From Lachnospiraceae bacterium (lineage in GTDB: Bacteria > Bacillota > Clostridia > Lachnospirales > Lachnospiraceae), in assembly GCA_021199655.1 (NCBI GenBank), contig JAJQHQ010000070.1:1-55143 (forward strand): DNA of 55,143 nucleotides, given 5' to 3'. Shown piece after piece: positions 49,232 through 55,143 of this stretch. Below the pieces are notes generated by a model that searched no databases, was not told where the DNA came from, and was given only the letters and a program-made list of their open reading frames with translations. The translations under genes and the position numbers were made by a program. Positions within the stretch are counted from its first letter, which is position 1. Every line of letters begins with the position of its first letter.

Positions 49232-52200
49232 TTGGCATCATCCAATACAACAAAGAAGAAAACATCCGCAGGCTCGAAAAAGCCTGCGGCTTCATCAGCA
49301 TCCGCCGGCCGCAAAACGTCTTCTCAACAGCAGAAGCGTTCTGCCACCGAAACGAAGCGAGGGGGCGGTTCCGCAAAGAAGACTGATGCCTCCTGTGCCC
49401 AGAAAACGAACACCTCTACAGTTTCTTCTCGAACTGTCACCGCTGAGCCTGTAAGGGAACAGGAGAAGATGAACCCGCTGCTTGCCCAGGAAGCGCTCCT
49501 GTGGCTGGCTCTAGCTGTCTGCCTGTTTATCTTTATCAGTTTTTTTGGAATCGGCGGCTATGTCGGCACTGTTATTTCTGACATTTGCTTTGGGATTTTT
49601 GGCGTTTCTGCCTATATTTTTCCGTTCCTGATGTTTCTGGCGGCAGCTTTCGTGATCTCAAACCGAGGAAGTCGTCTGGCAGGAGAAAAGTTTGCTGCGT
49701 GCGCACTGCTGTATCTTTGCATCTGCTGTTTTGCTTCTCTCATTGAAGGCCGGTACGCAGAAGCTTATGATATCGGAAAACTCTATGCACGTTGTGCATC
49801 CCTGAAGCAGGGCGGAGGTGTGATTGGCGGTACGGTCTGTCATTTTCTGGGGCCTGCACTGGGTCCGATCGGTACAGGAGTGCTTCTCGGTGTATTTTCG
49901 CTGATCGCGCTGGTACTGATCACACAGAAATCACTCCTGCGCGGTGTCAAAAAACAGGGAAACCGTGTCTATCATACAGCAAAAGAATCGTCCGAACGCC
50001 GCAGAGAAGAACGCAGGAAGCGGGAAGAGTGGGAACACTTTGAAAGGATGAGCGAGCCTGTACAGGACACGCCATCCATGAGAGAAAATACTTCGTATTT
50101 AGATGACACTCTGGAATTACAGCAGATTTCACAGAGCCATGATGTGGAATATGCCTTTCATACCGGACAATCCGGCACATCCGGACGTTCCGGCACATAT
50201 GAAAAATCCGGCACACATGGAAAAACCGGAGCCTGTCGGAAATCCGCGGCATATGGAAATACGGAAGCCTCAGGTTCTGCGCAGGGAGATTCCGGGAACC
50301 GCCAGCTGGATGTTTCCGTTATGTTCTCCCCACAGTCAGAGACCAGAAGAAAGCATCGCCACGCGAGCGGCGTCACGATGAATACGAAGATCACCGGTGA
50401 GCCCGGAAGGGTCGGAACAGATGTGCATGAAATTCTGCCAAAAGCCTTTGATCCGGCTGACACATTCACACCGGCAGCAGATGAACCGGCTTCCTCTTCG
50501 GGCTCGTCCGCTTCGGACAGATCTTTATCCGGAATCCTTGAGGGGGAATCCGGGTTTATCAATCTGGAGGAAAGTGTCAGCGCGCAGACGCATGACGCAG
50601 GCAAGAATGCAGGTATATATTCCGGTACAGCAGAAGCTCAGGAGCCTGTGTTCGAACAGTATCCGGATATGAAAGCCCTGCATATCGAAGGCGTAGGGAT
50701 TACAGAACCGGACTTGCCTGAGACAGATTCCAGGGCAGATTCCAGGACAAAAATTGAGACAGATCAGGCACCGCGTATTCAGACAGAATGTGCAGCTGAA
50801 AGTGGAAGCCGGCATTCTTTGGATGACCAGGACGAAAAATACCGGACGTCTCAGAAAACGAGTGAAAACAGTAACGTCGGGGATGAGAATGAATCCTCCG
50901 GGCAGGAGGCATCCGCTCAGGGTTCTGCCAGCGGCCGGATCAAACGGAATCCGCGTTCTTCCGAACAGGAAATTGCAGACGGTATCGCTTCTGTGGAAGC
51001 AGAGGCTGCTGCAATCGAGGCTGCAAAACCGCCTCGTCCGGAGTACGTTTTCCCTCCGCTTGACCTGCTGCATAAGGGTGAGAATAAGGCGAAAAAAGGG
51101 CAGGAACAGGAAATCCGCCAGACTGCCGCGAAGCTGCAGCAGACGCTGAACAGCTTTGGTGTGCATGTCACGGTAACGAACGTAAGCTGTGGACCGAGTG
51201 TAACCCGCTATGAGCTTCTGCCGGAGCAGGGAGTTAAGGTCAGCAGGATCGTATCGCTGGCAGATGATATCAAGCTGAATCTTGCGGCCGCGGATATCCG
51301 TATTGAAGCGCCGATTCCCGGAAAATCTGCAGTGGGTATCGAGGTGCCGAATTCGGAGAACAGTGCAGTACCGCTTCGTGACCTGCTGGAATCTGATGAG
51401 TTCCGCAATCATAAATCCAAGCTGGCGTTTGCTACCGGCAAGGATCTCGGCGGCAAGGTGGTGGTTTCCGACATCGCGAAGATGCCGCACTTACTGATCG
51501 CCGGAGCGACCGGTTCCGGTAAGTCTGTCTGCATTAATACGATCATTATGAGCATTCTCTATAAGGCAAAGCCGGAGGAAGTAAAGCTGATCATGATCGA
51601 TCCAAAGGTCGTGGAGCTTAGTGTTTACAATGGCATTCCGCATTTGTTTATTCCGGTCGTGACGGATCCGAAGAAAGCTGCCGGAGCTCTGAACTGGGGC
51701 GTTGCGGAAATGACGGACCGGTACGCGAAATTTGCTGAGGTAGGCGTCCGCGATCTGAAAGGCTATAATCAGAAGATTGAAGCGCTGAAGGATGTGGACG
51801 ATCCGAACAAGCCTGAAAAGCTGCCGCAGATCGTGATCATTGTCGATGAGCTGGCTGATCTGATGATGGTCGCTCCGGGCGAGGTCGAGGATTCCATCTG
51901 CCGTCTGGCTCAGCTTGCCCGGGCAGCCGGTATCCATCTGATCATCGCGACGCAGCGGCCTTCTGTCAATGTCATCACCGGACTGATCAAGGCGAACATG
52001 CCTTCGAGAATTGCGTTTTCGGTTTCTTCCGGCGTGGATTCCCGTACGATCATTGATATGTACGGCGCGGAAAAACTGCTCGGTAAGGGCGACATGCTCT
52101 TTTACCCCCAGGGGTATCAGAAGCCGGCGCGTGTGCAGGGTGCCTTTGTCACGGATGAGGAAGTCTCGGATGTCGTTGATTTCCTGAAAAACAGCAACAG

Positions 52201-52501
52201 CGGATTTTCTTACGATCCGGATATGGAACAGAAGATTGCGAAAGCGCAGCAGGCTTCTGCTGCTGCAAAGGGTGCGACGGATACGGATGAGCTGTTCGCC
52301 GATGCCGGTAAATTTATCATCGAAAAGGACAAGGCTTCCATCGGTATGCTCCAGAGAGTGTTCAAGATTGGTTTTAACCGTGCGGCCCGTATTATGGATC
52401 AGCTTTCTGACGCGGGGGTGGTTGGACCGGAGGAAGGCACTAAGCCCCGTAAGATATTGATGTCACAGGAGCAGTTTGAAAATTATCTGGAAGAAAATTA
52501 A
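49232..52501 (+). CDS. ftsK: DNA translocase FtsK/SpoIIIE with long repetitive linker
   Basis: About 1089 residues. A basic Ser/Lys/Ala N-terminal tail (1-70) contains a GC-rich repeat insertion ([13 protein letters not shown]). Four TM helices (about 90-235) are followed by a linker of about 380 residues with short Ser-Gly-Thr repeats (50160-50260) and much Ser/Glu. The motor has GATGSGKS (near 758), Walker [14 protein letters not shown] (near 867) and [14 protein letters not shown] winged-helix gamma domain ([22 protein letters not shown]) closes the protein and reads the polarity sequences. It clears chromosomes from the septum or into the prespore. Start: TTG at 49232 behind AAAGGGG, giving [10 protein letters not shown]. 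Confidence 0.95.
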   Translation: MASSNTTKKKTSAGSKKPAASSASAGRKTSSQQQKRSATETKRGGGSAKKTDASCAQKTNTSTVSSRTVTAEPVREQEKMNPLLAQEALLWLALAVCLFIFISFFGIGGYVGTVISDICFGIFGVSAYIFPFLMFLAAAFVISNRGSRLAGEKFAACALLYLCICCFASLIEGRYAEAYDIGKLYARCASLKQGGGVIGGTVCHFLGPALGPIGTGVLLGVFSLIALVLITQKSLLRGVKKQGNRVYHTAKESSERRREERRKREEWEHFERMSEPVQDTPSMRENTSYLDDTLELQQISQSHDVEYAFHTGQSGTSGRSGTYEKSGTHGKTGACRKSAAYGNTEASGSAQGDSGNRQLDVSVMFSPQSETRRKHRHASGVTMNTKITGEPGRVGTDVHEILPKAFDPADTFTPAADEPASSSGSSASDRSLSGILEGESGFINLEESVSAQTHDAGKNAGIYSGTAEAQEPVFEQYPDMKALHIEGVGITEPDLPETDSRADSRTKIETDQAPRIQTECAAESGSRHSLDDQDEKYRTSQKTSENSNVGDENESSGQEASAQGSASGRIKRNPRSSEQEIADGIASVEAEAAAIEAAKPPRPEYVFPPLDLLHKGENKAKKGQEQEIRQTAAKLQQTLNSFGVHVTVTNVSCGPSVTRYELLPEQGVKVSRIVSLADDIKLNLAAADIRIEAPIPGKSAVGIEVPNSENSAVPLRDLLESDEFRNHKSKLAFATGKDLGGKVVVSDIAKMPHLLIAGATGSGKSVCINTIIMSILYKAKPEEVKLIMIDPKVVELSVYNGIPHLFIPVVTDPKKAAGALNWGVAEMTDRYAKFAEVGVRDLKGYNQKIEALKDVDDPNKPEKLPQIVIIVDELADLMMVAPGEVEDSICRLAQLARAAGIHLIIATQRPSVNVITGLIKANMPSRIAFSVSSGVDSRTIIDMYGAEKLLGKGDMLFYPQGYQKPARVQGAFVTDEEVSDVVDFLKNSNSGFSYDPDMEQKIAKAQQASAAAKGATDTDELFADAGKFIIEKDKASIGMLQRVFKIGFNRAARIMDQLSDAGVVGPEEGTKPRKILMSQEQFENYLEEN
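49340..49372 (+). repeat. GC-rich dispersed repeat, copy C, inside ftsK
   Basis: TCTGCCACCGAAACGAAGCG then AGGGGGCGGTTCC, in frame as [11 protein letters not shown]. Two substitutions relative to the first 15 bases of copy B. Confidence 0.85.
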
Positions 52502-52654
52502 AAAAGAATTGAATTCTCCACATGTTTGATTTATACTTATGGCAATGTGATTTTGTGGATGCATTTGTTTTATCATACCAGATGTACCACTTTTTACTGA
52601 TCGGGGTGCATCAGGATGTCTTCCGGTCAGAAAAGAAACCTCAGGAGGTAGGAT

Positions 52655-53548
52655 ATGTACAAAATTTTAAAAGCTGGAAAGCTTGCGGACAACATCTACG
52701 AGATGGTTGTGGACGCGCCGCGCGTGGCGAGACGCTGTCTGCCGGGACAGTTCATCATCGCGAAGGCGGATGAAGTAGGTGAGCGTATTCCGCTGACAAT
52801 CTGCGATTATGACAGAGAAGCTGGTACGATTACGATCGTGTTTATGCCGATCGGCGTTTCCACGGAGAAATTTGCTTCCCTCAAGGCAGGAGATTCTTTC
52901 CATGATTTCGTTGGTCCCTTAGGACAGCCGTCTGATCTGTGTCTGGAGAGCGAACTGGAGGAGACAAAGAAAAAGAAGATCCTGTTTGTAGCCGGCGGCG
53001 TTGGCACGGCTCCGGTATACCCGCAGACAAAATGGCTGCATGAGCATGGCGTAGGCTGCGACGTAATTATCGGCGCAAAGACGAAGAATCTCGTGATCAT
53101 GGAGGATAAGTTCAAATCTGTCTGTGACAACCTTTACATAACGACCGACGACGGTTCCTACGGAAGAAGCGGTATGGTAACGAAGGTGATCGAGGATCTG
53201 ATCGAGCATGAAGGCAAGACCTATGATCACTGCGTGTCTATTGGACCAATGATCATGATGAAGTTCTGCTGCCTGACGACAAAGAAGTACAATCTGAAGA
53301 CCGTTGTCAGCATGAACCCGATCATGGTAGACGGTACCGGTATGTGCGGAGCCTGTCGTATCCTTGTGGGCGATGAGGTGAAGTTCGCCTGCGTAGACGG
53401 TCCGGAATTTGATGGACATCTGGTAGACTTTGACGCGGCCATGAAACGCCAGACTCTCTACAAGACAGAGGAAGGCCGGGCGCTTTTGAAGCTGCGTGAA
53501 GGAGATACGCATCACGGCGGATGCGGGAATTGCGGAGGTGACAAATAA
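52655..53548 (+). CDS. nfnA: NfnA, NADH-side subunit of electron-bifurcating transhydrogenase
   Basis: A 297-residue ferredoxin-NADP reductase-like flavoprotein: FAD-binding barrel (about 1-100, RIPLTICDYD), NAD(P) domain (KILFVAGGVGTAPVYPQTKWL), and a C-terminal [2Fe-2S] site GTGMCGACRILVGDEVKFACVDGPEFDGH. It is alternatively annotated as a sulfide dehydrogenase or dihydroorotate dehydrogenase electron-transfer subunit; the immediate neighbour nfnB supports Nfn. The complex couples NADH and reduced ferredoxin to NADP+ reduction. AGGAGG site before the ATG; the stop and the nfnB start share one base (TAATG). Confidence 0.92.
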   Translation: MYKILKAGKLADNIYEMVVDAPRVARRCLPGQFIIAKADEVGERIPLTICDYDREAGTITIVFMPIGVSTEKFASLKAGDSFHDFVGPLGQPSDLCLESELEETKKKKILFVAGGVGTAPVYPQTKWLHEHGVGCDVIIGAKTKNLVIMEDKFKSVCDNLYITTDDGSYGRSGMVTKVIEDLIEHEGKTYDHCVSIGPMIMMKFCCLTTKKYNLKTVVSMNPIMVDGTGMCGACRILVGDEVKFACVDGPEFDGHLVDFDAAMKRQTLYKTEEGRALLKLREGDTHHGGCGNCGGDK

Positions 53549-54939
53549 TGGCTGCAGCAGGACTTAATAAGGTTCCGGTAAGAGAACAGGATCCGAAGGT
53601 AAGAGCGACAAACTTCAAGGAAGTATGTCTTGGCTACAATAAAGAAGAAGCGATGGAGGAAGCGACCCGCTGCCTGCACTGCAAGAACGCGAAGTGTATT
53701 GAGGGCTGCCCGGTCAATATCAATATCCCTGATTTCATCGCCGAGGTGAAAGAAGGCAATATCGAGGAAGCTTATAAGGTGATTTCCAAATCCAGCGCGC
53801 TTCCGGCAATCTGCGGCCGTGTATGTCCGCAGGAGAGCCAGTGCGAGGGCAAGTGTATCCGCGGCATCAAGGGCGATTCCGTTTCCATCGGCAAGCTGGA
53901 GCGCTTTGTCGCTGACTGGGCGAGAGAGAACGGCATCAAGCCGCCTGCTCCGGAGACAAAGAACGGCCGCAAGGTGGCAGTGATCGGTTCCGGCCCGTCC
54001 GGACTGACCTGCGCGGGCGACCTCGCAAAGCTTGGTTATGATGTGACCATTTTCGAGGCTCTGCATGAGCCGGGCGGAGTGCTTGTATACGGTATTCCGG
54101 AGTTCCGTCTTCCGAAGCTCGATGTCGTGGCGAAGGAAGTAGAGAACGTCAAGTCACTTGGCGTAAAGATTGAGACCAATGTCATCATTGGCAAATCCGT
54201 GACAATCGATGAGCTGCTTGATGAAGAAGGCTTTGAGGCAGTCTTCATCGGCTCCGGTGCGGGTCTTCCGATGTTCATGGGTATTCCGGGTGAGACCGCG
54301 AAGGGCGTGTTCTCTGCAAATGAATACCTGACCAGAAACAACCTGATGAAAGCGTTCCGTGAGGACTATGATACCCCGATTGTAAAGGGCAAAAAGGTCG
54401 CGGTAGTCGGCGGAGGCAACGTAGCGATGGACGCTGCGAGAACCGCGCTTCGTCTTGGCGCGGAGGTACATATCGTGTATCGCCGTTCTGAGGCAGAGCT
54501 TCCGGCGCGTGCAGAGGAAGTACACCATGCGAAAGAGGAGGGCATCATCTTTGACCTTCTGACCAACCCGACTGAGATTCTCGTGGACGAGAACGACGCT
54601 GTCTGCGGTATGCGCTGCATCCGCATGGAGCTTGGCGAGCCGGATGCATCCGGAAGAAGACGTCCGGTAGCAATTCCGGGATCTGAGTTTGACCTTGATG
54701 TGGATACCGTCATCATGTCGCTCGGTACCTCACCGAACCCGCTGATTTCTTCCACTACGATCGGCCTTGATGTCAACCGCAAGAAGTGCATCATCGCGGA
54801 TGAGGAGACCGGAAAGACATCCAAAGACGCAGTATTTGCCGGCGGCGATGCCGTGACAGGCGCAGCGACTGTTATTCTTGCTATGGGCGCAGGCAAGGCG
54901 GCAGCGAAGGGCATTCATGAGTTCCTGAGCGCGAAGTAA
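53548..54939 (+). CDS. nfnB: NfnB, NADPH-side subunit (glutamate synthase beta-like)
   Basis: A 463-residue flavoprotein of the GltD-like family, often named gltA. The N-terminal Cys clusters CLHCKNAKCIEGCPV and ICGRVCPQESQCEGKC hold two [4Fe-4S] centres. The FAD motif VIGSGPSGLTCAGDLA (near residue 146), the signature YGIPEFRLPK, and the NADPH motif VVGGGNVAMDAARTALRLG (near 288) follow, ending with the FAD-contact FAGGDAVTGAATVILAMGAGKAAA. It forms the bifurcating half of NfnAB with the upstream subunit. A true glutamate synthase large subunit is not encoded nearby. Confidence 0.93.
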   Translation: MAAAGLNKVPVREQDPKVRATNFKEVCLGYNKEEAMEEATRCLHCKNAKCIEGCPVNINIPDFIAEVKEGNIEEAYKVISKSSALPAICGRVCPQESQCEGKCIRGIKGDSVSIGKLERFVADWARENGIKPPAPETKNGRKVAVIGSGPSGLTCAGDLAKLGYDVTIFEALHEPGGVLVYGIPEFRLPKLDVVAKEVENVKSLGVKIETNVIIGKSVTIDELLDEEGFEAVFIGSGAGLPMFMGIPGETAKGVFSANEYLTRNNLMKAFREDYDTPIVKGKKVAVVGGGNVAMDAARTALRLGAEVHIVYRRSEAELPARAEEVHHAKEEGIIFDLLTNPTEILVDENDAVCGMRCIRMELGEPDASGRRRPVAIPGSEFDLDVDTVIMSLGTSPNPLISSTTIGLDVNRKKCIIADEETGKTSKDAVFAGGDAVTGAATVILAMGAGKAAAKGIHEFLSAK

Positions 54940-54992
54940 TACGTATTTCAAAGCTGGTTCGATGTAATAGTACTTTGTGGCAAGTGCGAAGT

Positions 54993-55015
54993 ACTATGAA
55001 TTTAAACAGTTACGA
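54993..55015 (+). repeat. Intergenic palindromic repeat, copy 9 (remnant)
   Basis: ACTATGAATTTAAACAGTTACGA keeps only the right arm. Just upstream, ATAGTACTT (54967) and AAGTACTAT (54989) form a 9-bp inverted repeat. Confidence 0.5.
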
Positions 55016-55021
55016 ATGATT

Positions 55022-55087
55022 AAACAGGCATTTGTATCGGCCTGGCAGAAAATGAAGCTGCTAAGGCCGAAGGATGCCTGTTTTTTA
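55022..55087 (+). terminator. Large intrinsic terminator after nfnAB
   Basis: Outer stem AAACAGGCAT / ATGCCTGTTT, inner stem TCGGCCT / AGGCCGA, then TTTTTT. Confidence 0.88.
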
Positions 55088-55089
55088 TC

Positions 55090-55143
55090 GTGCGCCCGGC
55101 GGCGCACGTTTCTAACCGGTGCAAGTCCGGAATCCGCCCGGTA
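55090..55143 (+). mobile_element. 5' end of a probable group IIC intron, cut by the window edge
   Basis: Begins GTGCGCCCGGC, close to the GUGYGCCCGGC start of bacterial class C introns (for example the Oceanobacillus iheyensis intron), and continues CTAACCGGTGCAAGTCCGG, the usual domain I stem. It starts three bases after the T-run of a hairpin terminator, the known insertion preference of class C introns. The reverse transcriptase and 3' end lie outside the window. Confidence 0.7.

Noticed and set aside
52502-52654. Promoter or Rex operator before nfnA
   Set aside because: I saw no convincing hexamer pair with normal spacing and no clear TTGTGA-TCACAA palindrome in the 153-base gap.
55090-55143. 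Cobalamin-type riboswitch suggested by CCGGTGCAAGTCCGG
   Set aside because: Placement after a terminator and the GTGCGCCCGGC start fit a group IIC intron better; there is no room for the rest of a riboswitch.

Overview
The window looks like a chromosomal core segment of a Clostridia bacterium, most likely a Lachnospiraceae member. The evidence is gene content and order: the radC-mreBCD-PBP2-minCDE-rodA-mgsA-dacA operon, the YggS-SepF-YlmH cluster, a T-box-controlled leuA, DUF4358 and DHHW proteins, Rex, and the NfnAB pair. Strong AAGGAG-type ribosome binding sites and frequent TTG/GTG starts fit. There are no rRNA or tRNA genes, no CRISPR array and no prophage. Nearly all genes are on the + strand; only a DUF378 gene and an Lrp/AsnC regulator are on the - strand.

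Layout. 1-2783: the 3' end of mutL with no open frame across its first 30 bases, a block of three 32-bp direct repeats, an AT-rich AAA/DUF4143 ATPase gene wedged between mutL and miaA, then miaA. 2852-8091: a YnbB-like PLP enzyme, two flavoproteins and a DUF2284 metal-binding protein. 8215-19070: a cell-shape and division operon (radC, divergent mreB, mreC, mreD, a large PBP2, minC, minD, minE, rodA, mgsA, a D-Ala-D-Ala carboxypeptidase). 19238-25264: a small P-loop protein, DUF378, an HlyD-like membrane protein, yggS, sepF, ylmH, aroB and lspA. 25330-27809: leuA with a leucine T-box leader, convergent with and overlapping an lrp-type gene that has its own terminator-like leader hairpin.

28086-34733: accessory surface functions, namely a repeat-rich secreted beta-helix protein and a cassette SGNH hydrolase - DUF4358 lipoprotein - MBOAT acyltransferase - DHHW protein that looks like an extracytoplasmic O-acylation system. 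34819-38581: folA, a SleB-like hydrolase behind a consensus promoter, thrC and a small membrane protein. 38656-39329: an SH3 protein whose membrane anchor is out of frame at a run of eight T. 39370-46249: an ABC-F ATPase, rex, the NAD(P)HX repair enzyme, alr, a MazF-type toxin without a visible antitoxin, and yebC. 46255-54939: a CFI-box protein, a TepA/ClpP-like protease, uppP, ftsK/spoIIIE and nfnAB. 55090-55143: the apparent 5' end of a group IIC intron placed directly behind the nfnAB terminator.

Two dispersed repeat families run through the window. One is an intergenic palindrome of about 29 bp (arms GTAACTGT/ACAGTTAC) with at least nine intact or decayed copies; one copy confuses the apparent minE start. 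The other is a GC-rich element of about 33 bp (core GAAGCGAGGGGGCG) found inside alr and ftsK in frame and at the end of a flavoprotein gene. Functionally the window joins cell envelope growth (MreBCD, PBP2, RodA, Min, SepF, UppP, LspA, Alr, carboxypeptidase), redox balance (Rex, Nfn, NAD(P)HX repair) and amino acid synthesis (leuA, thrC, aroB).
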